Source: JBFMAI01 sp040755725
GTDB taxonomy: Bacteria; Planctomycetota; Phycisphaerae; UBA1845; Fen-1342
DNA: 64,000 bases
NCBI GenBank assembly: GCA_040755725.1
Contig: JBFMAI010000001.1
Coordinates: 81,151 to 145,150 of the forward strand
Direction of reading: 5' to 3'
The notes beneath the pieces are model-generated. The model was not told the origin of the DNA. It saw nothing but the letters and a program-made list of their open reading frames with translations, and ran no database searches. The translations under genes and the position numbers were made by a program. How positions within the stretch are numbered: position 1 is the stretch's first letter; each line of letters opens with the position of its first letter. Below, piece by piece: positions 1 to 8,060 of this stretch.

Positions 1-2
1 AG

Positions 3-659
3 AAGGATATCGTCGCCGAGTGTCGGCAGGCCGGCGTGCCGGTGATCGTCGCCACGCAGATGCTCCAGAGCATGATCGAGGAACCCACGCCGACGCGGGC
101 CGAGGTCAGCGACGTGGCCAACGCCATTCTCGATCAGGCCGACGCCGTCATGCTCTCCGGCGAGACGGCGGTGGGACGCTACCCGGTCGCCGCCATCGAG
201 ATGATGAACCGCATCGCCGGCGCGACGGAGGAGTACCTGGCTAAACGCCCGCCGTGCGGCGAAGCGCCCGGCCTGGCCGCGAAGTACCGTCCGACGGCGG
301 CCGTGGCGCATGCGGCGGTCGCTGCTGCCCGCGACCTGGGTGCCCGACTAGTCGCCGTGTGGACCGCCACCGGTACGACGGTGCGGCTGGTCGCGCAACA
401 CCGCCTGCCGATGCCCGTGCTCGGGCTGACATACAACGATCAGGTCTATCGGCGGCTGAATCTGCTGTACGGCGTCGTACCCGTGCGGGTGGAGCCAATG
501 GACAATCCGGCGGCGATGGCGGCGGCGCTGGATGCGCACGTGCTGGAGCGGGGGCTGGCCGCGCGCGGCGACCTGATCATCGTCGTGACGTCCACCCGTC
601 CCACCACACCGGGCGCGACGGACACCGCCCTCGTGCGGCGCGTAGGCGACGCCGCATAG
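3..659 (+). CDS. pyk: pyruvate kinase, C-terminal part (5' end outside window)
   Basis: This is the last 218 residues of pyruvate kinase, which makes pyruvate and ATP from phosphoenolpyruvate and ADP in glycolysis. The reading frame is open to the left edge, so the start and the N-terminal half of the barrel are missing. The visible part begins with the end of the catalytic barrel: VATQMLQSM, then PTRAEVSDVAN and DAVMLSGETAVGRYP, which are signature blocks of the family. The rest is the C-terminal regulatory domain, which ends in TSTRPTTPGATDTALV-like sequence. The stop at 657-659 is followed by a palindromic repeat. No regulatory site can be judged because the promoter is outside the window. 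Family assignment is secure. Confidence 0.95.
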   Translation, partial: KDIVAECRQAGVPVIVATQMLQSMIEEPTPTRAEVSDVANAILDQADAVMLSGETAVGRYPVAAIEMMNRIAGATEEYLAKRPPCGEAPGLAAKYRPTAAVAHAAVAAARDLGARLVAVWTATGTTVRLVAQHRLPMPVLGLTYNDQVYRRLNLLYGVVPVRVEPMDNPAAMAAALDAHVLERGLAARGDLIIVVTSTRPTTPGATDTALVRRVGDAA

Positions 660-685
660 GGTGGCGCCAGCGCGGCCGGGCTGAG

Positions 686-806
686 TAGGTATCCCGGTCC
701 ACGAGACTGCGGGAGGGAGGGCGAGCCTCCCGGCGCGCCGCGGCTCGGCAGTCCCGGCGCGTCGGAATCGCCCTCCCACTTCGCCCGAGCGCGAAGGCGC
801 GTTCAG
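686..806. repeat. interspersed palindromic repeat, family 1, copy A
   Basis: A GC-rich imperfect palindrome fills the gap between pyk and the next gene. The core at about 711-777 opens with GGGAGGGAGGGCGAGCC and closes with ATCGCCCTCCC. The middle carries GCGGCTCGGCAGTCCCGGCGCG, which recurs in other gaps of this window. It sits between two convergent genes and could act as a two-way terminator. Confidence 0.75.
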
Positions 807-2149
807 ACCTGCCGGCCCATCATGCATTGGGGTTGGGAGATACGCGACGCGGCGGCCGAGACCGTGGTGGGGCTGGTCTTCACGGCACGCCGGCGTTGTT
901 GTGCCAGGACGGCACTGCACGCGACGAGGACCGCAAGCAACGGAGCAACGGGGGCCCGGAAGCGCAGCTCCACATGCGTCAGGCAATAGAGCACCGAGAA
1001 GAGTGCCACCATGCCCAGCAGCCAGCGGAGGTCGCGCGGGATTCCGCCGACGATCCAGAGCAAGACGCCGATCGCGCCCACCTCCGCCGCCATCCACGCC
1101 ATGACTCCCGCGCGCACCAGGCCCTGCGGCCAGCGGTTTCGGCCGGGATCGGTGTGCGTGAAGATCGTACCGCCCCAGAAATCCACGGCGCGCCACGCGC
1201 ACAGCCGCAGGTAGCGCCACGGATCGGCCTGAATGGCCGCCCAGGCCCGCGCCTGGCACTCGCGCACGTACGCCCGCTCGCCCATGGCGGTGATGCGGCG
1301 TTGCTCTGCGTCGCTGAAGGACGGGAAACGGTTTTCATAGACCCGCCCGACTCCGTCCACCTCGGGGCACGCGCCCAGCCACAGCTCCAGTCCTAGGCCG
1401 CCGCGGATGTAGCTCCACTCCCCCACCTGCACATAGTTGCGCGTGGTCCAGGGGGCGATGGCCAGGGCCCAGCCCACCACGGCCAAGCCGACGGCGCGCG
1501 CCACCTTCGGGCGGCTCCACTCACCCCGGCGGGCGAGCGGCCACAGGACCAGCAGCGGGTACGCCGCCGTCCACGCCGGATTCAGCAAGGCCACGGCGCC
1601 CAGCGCCAGCCCAAACCACAGGCAGCGCCGCCCGCTGAGCGGCCCGTCGGCCAGGCGCAAGCTCAGCCAGACGGTCCAGGTCGCGGCCAGCGTGAATAGC
1701 GCCGTGTCCCAGATGTAGTTCGTGTAGCCGATGGTCCCCGGGTGCAGCAGCACGACGAGGCCGGCGATCCACCCGGCGCACTCGCCCGCGAGTTTTCGCC
1801 CAATCAGCAAGGCCAACACCGCCGCGAGCGACGTCGCCGCCGCGTTGAGCACCTGCAAGGCCAGAATGGCAGCAAACGTCTCAACGCCCCATAACTTGAA
1901 CGCCGCGGCAACGACGCCCACGTAGACGGGCGGCAGCAGATCGGACGGTGCGCGCGCGGCCTCGGGCTGCGCGATGAGCGGGCTGCTCAGAACGCCGGTG
2001 TCCAATAATCGCTGCGCCGCGACGACATACTCGCGGAACCCCTCGGTCCCCGGTTGACCGAGCCCGCGCGTGAAGTGGCAATACCCCAGGCGCAGCAGCA
2101 CACCGGCCGTAAATAGCAGAAACAGCCCCGCTACGGTTGATCGTCGCAC
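803..2149 (-). CDS. multi-pass membrane glycosyltransferase, GT-C (PMT/ArnT-like) type
   Basis: A 448-residue integral membrane protein. It has about ten hydrophobic segments, an acidic first loop, and a PPVYVG block at the start of the second half of the loop. These are features of the GT-C superfamily (PMT_2/ArnT, GT39), which moves sugars from polyprenyl-phosphate donors on the outer face of the membrane. The acceptor cannot be told. The open frame extends upstream to 2377, but those residues are translated palindromic repeat, shared with other gaps. I chose the GTG at 2149, which has GAGGG about 5 bases before it and starts VRRSTVAGLFLLF directly before the first membrane segment. The gene stands alone and converges on pyk. 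GT39-like is an inference from layout; no catalytic residue is certain. Confidence 0.6.
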   Translation of the reverse strand: MRRSTVAGLFLLFTAGVLLRLGYCHFTRGLGQPGTEGFREYVVAAQRLLDTGVLSSPLIAQPEAARAPSDLLPPVYVGVVAAAFKLWGVETFAAILALQVLNAAATSLAAVLALLIGRKLAGECAGWIAGLVVLLHPGTIGYTNYIWDTALFTLAATWTVWLSLRLADGPLSGRRCLWFGLALGAVALLNPAWTAAYPLLVLWPLARRGEWSRPKVARAVGLAVVGWALAIAPWTTRNYVQVGEWSYIRGGLGLELWLGACPEVDGVGRVYENRFPSFSDAEQRRITAMGERAYVRECQARAWAAIQADPWRYLRLCAWRAVDFWGGTIFTHTDPGRNRWPQGLVRAGVMAWMAAEVGAIGVLLWIVGGIPRDLRWLLGMVALFSVLYCLTHVELRFRAPVAPLLAVLVACSAVLAQQRRRAVKTSPTTVSAAASRISQPQCMMGRQV

Positions 2150-2229
2150 GCAGCCCTCACAACACCGGAGATACAACGCATCCCAGTGATTCACTCTAGG
2201 CCGCCAATCCGAGAAGTCTAGCCCGAATC

Positions 2230-2320
2230 GCCGTGCCCGATTCGGCGGCGCAGCCGGGGAGGGCGAGCCTCCCGGCGAGCCACGGCTCGGCAGTCCCGGC
2301 GCGCGGGATCGCCCTTCCGC
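2230..2320. repeat. interspersed palindromic repeat, family 1, copy B
   Basis: The core at 2257-2319 matches copy A (GGGAGGGCGAGCCTCCCGG, then GGCTCGGCAGTCCCGGCGCG). Its left flank, GCCGTGCCCGATTCGGCGGC at 2230-2249, is shared almost exactly with copy F at 43231, so the mobile or amplified unit is longer than the palindrome. A near-duplicate with GAGAAGTCTAGCCCG lies on each side (about 2204-2226 and 2321-2350). Confidence 0.75.
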
Positions 2321-2522
2321 TCTAGGCTTTGAATCGGAGAAGTCTAGCCCGGCCCGCCGAGACATCTTGCTCTGCACCGCGCAACTGGCCGAGCGGCGCC
2401 ATCCTCGCTAGAGTCACGCATTACTCCCGGTACCGCGCCGCAGCCTGGGACCGGGGGGCGGCCCGCGCGGATTGCCGCGGCCGAGTTCGGCGGTCGGTGT
2501 TATCGGCCCACGAGATCAGCGA

Positions 2523-3275
2523 ATGAGTTCGTCATTTCAGCTTCCGACCGTGCTGCGCCGCCTCGGACCGGCCGGGCCGCTGGCCGTCATCGCCGCCACG
2601 CTGCCGGCGATCGGCGGATTCGCCCTTCTGTGGCAACTCAACGCCGTCGGACCCTGGCTGAAATCGCACGGCGCCGTCGGGGTGTTGCTCTACACCGTCG
2701 GCTTCAGCGTCTTCGCCGGCTTGGCGTTGCTGCCGACGTACGCCCAAGCGGTCCTCGGCGGATGGGCATTTGGGTTTGCCCTGGGCTTCCCCGCCGCCCT
2801 CAGCGGGTTCTTCGGCGGGGCACTGCTGGGCTACGGTGTGGCCCGCCGCGCGACCGGCCGGCGCGTCGTGCAGCTCATCGACGAGAAACCGAAATGGCGG
2901 GCGGTGTACGCCGCGCTCCTGGAAAGCGGTTTCTGGCGCACATTGCTGATCGTCACGCTGCTGCGGCTGCCGCTGAACTCGCCTTTTGCCATCACGAACC
3001 TGGTGATGGCGGCGACGCGCGTCCCGCCGCTGGCCTTCGGGATCGGGACCCTGGTCGGCATGGCCCCGCGCACGGCGGCGGCGGTGTTCATCGCGGCGCA
3101 GCTTCAGGAACTCACCTTGGAGGGCACGCCGCAACGGTGGATGTGGCTGGCCAGCCTCGCCGCCACGCTCGTGGCGCTGGCGGTCATCGGCCACATCGCC
3201 AACCGTGCCGTGGCCCGCGTGACGGCCGGCACCGCGGCGGCAAGCGTCACAGCACCCGGAACCACAACGCCTTGA
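2523..3275 (+). CDS. VTT-domain (TVP38/TMEM64, DedA-related) membrane protein
   Basis: A 250-residue inner-membrane protein with six hydrophobic stretches. The central part, from GWAFGFALGFPAALSGFFGG through GYGVARRATGRR and the later RLPLNSPFAITNLV, has the glycine-rich re-entrant pattern of the VTT (SNARE-associated/DedA-like) fold. Members are linked to lipid scrambling or transport and to envelope maintenance; the substrate here is unknown. ATG 2523 is preferred because residues before it are not hydrophobic. An in-frame upstream start at 2472 would add only 17 residues. The gene overlaps the end of the convergent methyltransferase gene by 29 bases, so the two transcripts must run tail to tail. 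Confidence 0.75.
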   Translation: MSSSFQLPTVLRRLGPAGPLAVIAATLPAIGGFALLWQLNAVGPWLKSHGAVGVLLYTVGFSVFAGLALLPTYAQAVLGGWAFGFALGFPAALSGFFGGALLGYGVARRATGRRVVQLIDEKPKWRAVYAALLESGFWRTLLIVTLLRLPLNSPFAITNLVMAATRVPPLAFGIGTLVGMAPRTAAAVFIAAQLQELTLEGTPQRWMWLASLAATLVALAVIGHIANRAVARVTAGTAAASVTAPGTTTP

Positions 3276-4452
3276 GGTAGGACGACTCCGGGCAGCGCGG
3301 CAGGATCGGATGGTCCGGCGCCGCCCCGCTCTGGTCGAGCAACTGGAGCGCGCGGCCGGCCCGCTGCGCCGCCCGACAGACCACGTCGAGAAACGCCGGG
3401 GGCGACACCAGCCCGCTGCAACTGCACGTCAGCAACAGGCCCCCGGGCCGCACCGCCTGCAACGCCAGGTGGTTCAGATCGTGGTACTTGTGCAGCGCCT
3501 CGTCGAGCTCGGCGCGGTAGGCGGCCAGCTTCGGCGGGTCGAGCACGACCACGTCGAACGTGCGCCGGTTGACCAGCAGCTGCCGCACGAAACTGAAAGC
3601 GTCGGCATGCACGAAATCGACGCGCACCTGGTTCAGGTTCGCGTTTTCGTGGGCCAGGGCGACGGCCGCTTCGTCCAGATCGACGCCGATCACGTCGCGC
3701 GCCCCGCCGAGCGTGCGGGCCGCGAGCGAGAAGCCCCCCGTATAGCAGCACAGGTCCAGCACGCTGGCGTCGCGGCAGTACGCCGCCAGCCGGCGCCGGT
3801 TTTCCCGCTGATCGCAGAAGAAGCCCGTCTTGTGACCGTGCTTGACGTCCACCCGATAGCGCACGCCGTGCTCGCGGACGATCACGCGCGGCGCGGCCGT
3901 CTCCCACTCCCGCGGCCCACCCGGCAGGTGAAAGCCCTCGATCTGCTCGATGCGCGCGTCGGCCCGCCAGAACACCCGCCATGTCGCGCTGGCCGCTTCC
4001 GGCCGATCCAGGGTCGTCGGCCGGCCCAATAGCTCGCCGATCAGTTCGGCCAGCCGCTCCCGCCGCTGAAACATCCCCAGCGCGAAGAACTCGAACACCA
4101 GGCAATCCGCGTAGCGCTCCACGATCAGGCCGCTGAGATCGTCGCCCTCGGCGTGGACCAGGCGGTACGCGTCCGTGACCTGATCCAACCGCAGTTGCCG
4201 CCGCAGCGACACCGCCTGCTCCAACCGCCCCCGCCAGAACGCGTCATCCAGCGGGGCGGCGTCGCGCGACAGCAGCCGCACGCAAATCTGCGACCGCGGG
4301 TTGTACAGCCCCTGCCCGAAGAAGCGGTTTCCTTTGTCGTACAGGTTGACCACGTCGCCCGGCCGTGCCGCCGGGTCCACCTGCCGCAGCATCTTGCGGT
4401 ATACGAACGGGTGCGGCGAGACCGAGCGCAGCAACACCCACGGCGACCGCAC
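3247..4452 (-). CDS. class I rRNA large-subunit methyltransferase, RlmI-like
   Basis: A protein of about 401 residues, close to the 396 of E. coli RlmI, which makes 5-methylcytidine in 23S rRNA. The N-terminal third (SPWVLLRSVS, then NRFFGQGLYNPRSQI) is the PUA-like domain. The middle, with GLIVERYADCLVFEF, is the linker domain. The C-terminal third is the SAM-binding Rossmann fold: VLDLCCYTGGFSLAA (motif I), VIGVDLDEAAV (motif II), VVVLDPPKLA (DPPK motif IV) and LLTCSCSG carrying the catalytic cysteine region (motif VI). GTG 4452 starts directly before the PUA block; longer open sequence to 4905 is arginine-rich shadow over the divergent LOG gene. The exact target base cannot be read from sequence, so no symbol is given. 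Confidence 0.8.
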   Translation of the reverse strand: MRSPWVLLRSVSPHPFVYRKMLRQVDPAARPGDVVNLYDKGNRFFGQGLYNPRSQICVRLLSRDAAPLDDAFWRGRLEQAVSLRRQLRLDQVTDAYRLVHAEGDDLSGLIVERYADCLVFEFFALGMFQRRERLAELIGELLGRPTTLDRPEAASATWRVFWRADARIEQIEGFHLPGGPREWETAAPRVIVREHGVRYRVDVKHGHKTGFFCDQRENRRRLAAYCRDASVLDLCCYTGGFSLAARTLGGARDVIGVDLDEAAVALAHENANLNQVRVDFVHADAFSFVRQLLVNRRTFDVVVLDPPKLAAYRAELDEALHKYHDLNHLALQAVRPGGLLLTCSCSGLVSPPAFLDVVCRAAQRAGRALQLLDQSGAAPDHPILPRCPESSYLKALWFRVL

Positions 4453-4599
4453 GTCGCTGGGCAGGCTCGTTGGTTCGACCGGCGCGGGCACTGGCGCTCC
4501 CGTTCGGCGGCGACATCGGCGGCGCCGCACTTGCCCGACCCCCGCCGCCCGGCATAATTGCCCCCCGGGCCGCAGGTGACAAGGCCCGCGAGGTTCCGC

Positions 4600-5160
4600 G
4601 TGTCCGTCACAGTCGTCACCGTTTTCGGCAGCTCGCAGCCCAAGCCACTCAGCCCCGCCTACCAGACCGCGTATGAGCTGGGCCGGGCCATCGCGGCGGT
4701 GGGGTGGACGCTGTGCAACGGCGGCTACGGCGGGACGATGGAGGCCGCGGCGCGGGGGGCCGTCGAAGCGGGCGGGCACACGATCGGCGTGACCTGTGCC
4801 GTCTTCAGCGGCCGCAAAGGGGCGAACAAGTATATTCGGCAGGAAGTCCCCACGTTCGACCTGCTGACGCGCCTCAATACACTGGTGCGACTGGGCCGGG
4901 CGCATGTGGTGCTTCCCGGCGGCACGGGGACGCTACTCGAACTGGCGCTGGTGTGGGAGATGCTCAACAAGTCCCTCCTGCGGCGGCGCAACGCCCCGCT
5001 GATCTTGCTGGGTGACCACTGGGCGCCGGTGGTGGAGCTGATTCTCCGCGAACAACCCGAATCGCTGCGACCGCAGGTGGTCGCCGACATCCCCGGCGTC
5101 ATCGCGGCGATCCGCGCCGCGTGGGCGGGACCACCACCCGGCGACGACACCGGGATGTGA
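4600..5160 (+). CDS. LOG-family (Lonely Guy / TIGR00730-type) phosphoribohydrolase-like protein
   Basis: A 186-residue single-domain protein. VTVFGSSQP opens the Rossmann-like fold, LCNGGYGGTMEAAARGA is the substrate loop, and PGGTGTLLEL is the PGGxGTxxE motif with the catalytic glutamate. Characterised LOG enzymes cleave ribose-5-phosphate from nucleoside monophosphates, including cytokinin precursors. Older databases call them lysine decarboxylases, which is wrong for most. GTG 4600 gives a product starting directly at the first strand; a longer start at 4558 is possible. It is divergent from the RlmI-like gene with about 150 bases between, and is followed by repeat copy C. Confidence 0.85.
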   Translation: MSVTVVTVFGSSQPKPLSPAYQTAYELGRAIAAVGWTLCNGGYGGTMEAAARGAVEAGGHTIGVTCAVFSGRKGANKYIRQEVPTFDLLTRLNTLVRLGRAHVVLPGGTGTLLELALVWEMLNKSLLRRRNAPLILLGDHWAPVVELILREQPESLRPQVVADIPGVIAAIRAAWAGPPPGDDTGM

Positions 5161-5202
5161 CCGCTGCATCACCGCGCGTGAGAATGGGGCGAAGCAGGGC
5201 AA

Positions 5203-5265
5203 GGGAGGGCGATCCCGGCGCGCCGGGATCATCGAGCCGCCGCTCGCCCGGAGGCTCGCCCTCCC
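5203..5265. repeat. interspersed palindromic repeat, family 1, copy C (reverse orientation)
   Basis: Reads GGGAGGGCGATCCCGGCGCG at the left and CTCGCCCTCCCC at the right, which is the family 1 core in the opposite orientation to copies A and B. It lies between the LOG gene and the convergent dockerin gene. Confidence 0.7.
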
Positions 5266-5339
5266 CAAGCGCGATGCCGGATCGCCCACGCCTGTGTGGC
5301 GCCGTGACTCTGCGGACCGCCTTGTGTCAAACGCACCCG

Positions 5340-7097
5340 CTACGGGCCGGTCAACAGCCGCACGAACGGGTTGATATCGCCGAAATCCACCACGCCGTCT
5401 TCATTGATGTCCCCGTTGAGCGGGTCGCAGTCGGGAAACGCGGTCGCATAGCCCGCCGGGTTGGTCAGCAACAGGACGAACGGGTTGATGTCGCCGAAGT
5501 CGATGGCCCCGTCGCAGTTGATGTCGCCGGCGTGCGGGTCGCGCAGAAACGTGGCCTTGATGCCCTGGTTGATGCCGCTGATCTCGCCCTCATAGACCAG
5601 CAGCACTTCGCCGTGGTCGGCGACGAGGTCGGCGTAGAAGGCGTCTTCCTGGCCCGGGATGCTGAGCAGCGCGGGGGCCCAGGTGCCCTTGTCATACAGG
5701 AGCGACGTGATCTGCCGCACGCTGTTCTCGACGCCGAGCATCGTCGCCACGGCCCGCGGCCCCTGGTAGAAGCACACGCGCGTCCGCGTGGCGAGATTGA
5801 GCGGCGCGGTGTAGGGGTTCTCCGGGGTCAGCCAGCCGCTGCCGGGCTTGAACTTGACGAAGTAGAACCGCACGGTCCCGCTGTCGAAGCGGCTAAACGC
5901 GCCGAACACCTCGCCGAAGCGATTCACGCTCGCGCCGGCGAAGTTCTCGACATCCACGATCGGCTGCGGCAACAACTGCACCGCCGGTTGCCACACGCCG
6001 CCCTCGCTCCGGCTGGCGTAGGGGACATACGGATCGCCCCAGAACAACGTCGCGTCGCCGGCGGCGTCCACCACGCCCGGGTACCGCGACACGGGACCGG
6101 CCCCGGAGAACGACGCGGTCTCGCTGCCCGGCAGGTACACGGGCGGGCCCCAGTCGCGCGTCGGCGAGTCCCACTTGTGCGCGTAAAGCCCCACCGGGCC
6201 GCCGCTGCGAACCAGGTAGATCAGGTACATCGTGTCGGCGGCCGGATTGGACAGAATGGTGGGCAGGATGGTGCGATAGCCGGTGGGAGACACCTGTTTG
6301 GCGGTGCCCCAGGTGCCGCTGCCCACGTCGTAGGTCACGGACCACACGGTGCTACCGCCCGACACGTCGGGGTCAAAGACGGCGGCCACGTTGCCCGCGC
6401 GGTCCGCCCCGGCCTCGATCGCCTGGAAGAACGCCGACGACGAATGGACCAACTGGAGCGGTCCCCAGCCGAGGCCGGGGACGTACCGCAGCGCGTACAG
6501 GTGGTAGCCACCGGCGATGTCCCGGAAGACGACCGTGATGCGGTCGGCGGTGTCCATGACGGGCTCGGGGCCGGCGACATACCGCGTCGTGTTGGAGATC
6601 GTCTCCATCGGCCCCCACGTCCCGCTGTGTCCGACCGACCGGCGCACTTGCAGCGCGTACTGGCCCGACACGATGTGGGTATTGAAGACCCACGCGTCGC
6701 CGTGGCGGTCAAACATCGGCGTCTGGTGCGCGTCCGAGGTCTGCGCCGGCGGCGGCGGTGTGATCTCCACCAGTGGGTCCCACTTGGCGCCCGGCGCGTC
6801 GAGGCCCGACCACGCCGACCAGGTCGCCCCGCTCACGGGGGCTTGCCACCCGCACACGCGGCCTTCGCGGTCCAGCCACCGGCCGTTGCTCAGTAGCACG
6901 GCTCCGCCCGCGGCGGATTCCACGCCGACGGTGGCGAGGGTGGGCAGGTTCACCTGCCAGACGACGGTTTCATCCGGCAGGACGGCCTGTACCGCGCTGT
7001 TGGTTACCTTCAATTGCGGTGCGGCGGCCAACGCCGGGGCACCCAAACAGAACAGAACGACCAATGCAACGACACAAACTCGGCTCGCGCTGAACAT
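5340..7097 (-). CDS. secreted beta-propeller-like protein with C-terminal dockerin-type repeats
   Basis: A 585-residue exported protein. Residues 1-25 are a clear Sec signal peptide (VCVVALVVLFCLGAPALA). The body has repeated short units ending in W-G-P or W-x-P, such as GTWGPMETIS, GWGPLQLVH and DWGPPVYLPG, which suggest a sialidase-like beta-propeller. The last 60 residues contain two EF-hand-like dockerin motifs, GDINCDGAIDFGDINPFV and GDINEDGVVDFGDINPFV, each with the D-x-N-x-D-G calcium loop. In Planctomycetota such tails are common on secreted proteins and no cohesin partner is known for most. ATG 7097 has an excellent ribosome site, GGAGGAG, 6 bases upstream. A TATACT box lies near 7138-7143. 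Ligand and enzyme activity are unknown. Confidence 0.8.
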   Translation of the reverse strand: MFSASRVCVVALVVLFCLGAPALAAAPQLKVTNSAVQAVLPDETVVWQVNLPTLATVGVESAAGGAVLLSNGRWLDREGRVCGWQAPVSGATWSAWSGLDAPGAKWDPLVEITPPPPAQTSDAHQTPMFDRHGDAWVFNTHIVSGQYALQVRRSVGHSGTWGPMETISNTTRYVAGPEPVMDTADRITVVFRDIAGGYHLYALRYVPGLGWGPLQLVHSSSAFFQAIEAGADRAGNVAAVFDPDVSGGSTVWSVTYDVGSGTWGTAKQVSPTGYRTILPTILSNPAADTMYLIYLVRSGGPVGLYAHKWDSPTRDWGPPVYLPGSETASFSGAGPVSRYPGVVDAAGDATLFWGDPYVPYASRSEGGVWQPAVQLLPQPIVDVENFAGASVNRFGEVFGAFSRFDSGTVRFYFVKFKPGSGWLTPENPYTAPLNLATRTRVCFYQGPRAVATMLGVENSVRQITSLLYDKGTWAPALLSIPGQEDAFYADLVADHGEVLLVYEGEISGINQGIKATFLRDPHAGDINCDGAIDFGDINPFVLLLTNPAGYATAFPDCDPLNGDINEDGVVDFGDINPFVRLLTGP

Positions 7098-7199
7098 GGG
7101 GGTTCTCCTCCTCCGGGTTATCCTCGTGGACGCTCTCAGTATACCACGAAGAACGCCGACCCCGATGTTTGGGTTCCAAATGCCACGGCGATCGCCGAT

Positions 7200-7280
7200 C
7201 ACCACCCCGCACGCCGGTGCGGGGCCGCGCATCTCGCCACTCGCGCGGCGGGTTCTGTTGGTGCGGCCAAACCCCTGCCG
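7200..7280. repeat. interspersed palindromic repeat, family 2, copy 1
   Basis: Begins with the 8-bp perfect stem CCCCGCAC-GCCG-GTGCGGGG at 7205-7224 and ends near GCGCGGCGGGTTCTG. The same arrangement recurs at 30066, 48931 and 50987. It lies in the gap upstream of the dockerin gene and downstream of thpR. Confidence 0.65.
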
Positions 7281-7297
7281 GGCGGGTAGGGACGCGG

Positions 7298-7867
7298 TCA
7301 GCGGGACGGGGTGCCCAGGGGAATGCTTGCCAGGGGGTGATACTCCGCCCCGCGCGGCAACAGCCGGCTCTCAAATACGATGACGTGCGTGACGTTCATG
7401 GTCCCGGTCTGCGGCGGCGGCACGGATTGCAGGACGTCGCGGAAAACACGCGCCCCGGCGGGCGACCGGCTGCGCCCCAACGTGATGTGCGGCTTGAAGG
7501 CCCGCTGCTCCCGCTCGAAGCCGAGTGCAGCCAGTCGCGGATCGGCCGCCGACACCCACCGCTGACAACCACCCGTCGGGTCGTCGACGCCGCACCACAA
7601 TACGCGCGGGCTGCCGGGGCCGGGGAACCCGCCCAGGCCGCACAGACTGATGGGGAAGGGAGCGACAGTGGCGGCGGCCGCGGCGGCAACCTCGCATACG
7701 GCGGCGAGTTGGGCATCACGCACCTCGCCGAGGAACTTCAGCGTCAGGTGCAGTTGATTCTCGTTACACCAGCGAACGTCCCGACTCGGGGGCAAGGACT
7801 CGCGTAGCAGTCGCACCAGCGGGCGGCGGAGTTCCGGTTCCAGCTCGATGGCGATGAACGTTCGCAT
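7298..7867 (-). CDS. thpR: RNA 2',3'-cyclic phosphodiesterase (ThpR, 2H family)
   Basis: A 189-residue protein of the 2H phosphoesterase family. It hydrolyses RNA 2',3'-cyclic phosphate ends to 2'-phosphate and was first described as a 2'-5' RNA ligase. Both catalytic HxTx motifs are present: HLTLKFLG in the N-terminal half and HITLGRSR in the C-terminal half. The N-terminus MRTFIAIELEPELR is the standard family opening, which fixes the start at ATG 7867. The protein is full length. It is divergent from the HtrA-like protease with about 190 bases between, which must hold both promoters. Confidence 0.9.
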   Translation of the reverse strand: MRTFIAIELEPELRRPLVRLLRESLPPSRDVRWCNENQLHLTLKFLGEVRDAQLAAVCEVAAAAAATVAPFPISLCGLGGFPGPGSPRVLWCGVDDPTGGCQRWVSAADPRLAALGFEREQRAFKPHITLGRSRSPAGARVFRDVLQSVPPPQTGTMNVTHVIVFESRLLPRGAEYHPLASIPLGTPSR

Positions 7868-8060
7868 GGGTGTTTCTCGGCGGCGGAGATCGCACGATAG
7901 TCCGGCGACTGGTCGCGGGGCAAGAGGCGACGCCCGGGGGCGTGCCGCCGCGCCGGCTACGGCCGCAGGCCGCACGTGCGTGCGGGTGCCACCGGGGGCC
8001 GTGGTCGCCGGTAGAATGGCACGCCGGAAGCGGGGTACCGGCGCACAAAGGAGTTGGCCC

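Noticed and set aside
348..1259. A 303-codon open frame on the minus strand across the end of pyk
   Set aside because: Composition is Arg/Gly/Ala/His shadow; no domain; it overlaps pyk and the glycosyltransferase gene. High GC makes such frames common.
5340..7097. Cellulosome component
   Set aside because: Only the dockerin-type tail is present; no cohesin, scaffoldin or glycoside hydrolase gene was seen.
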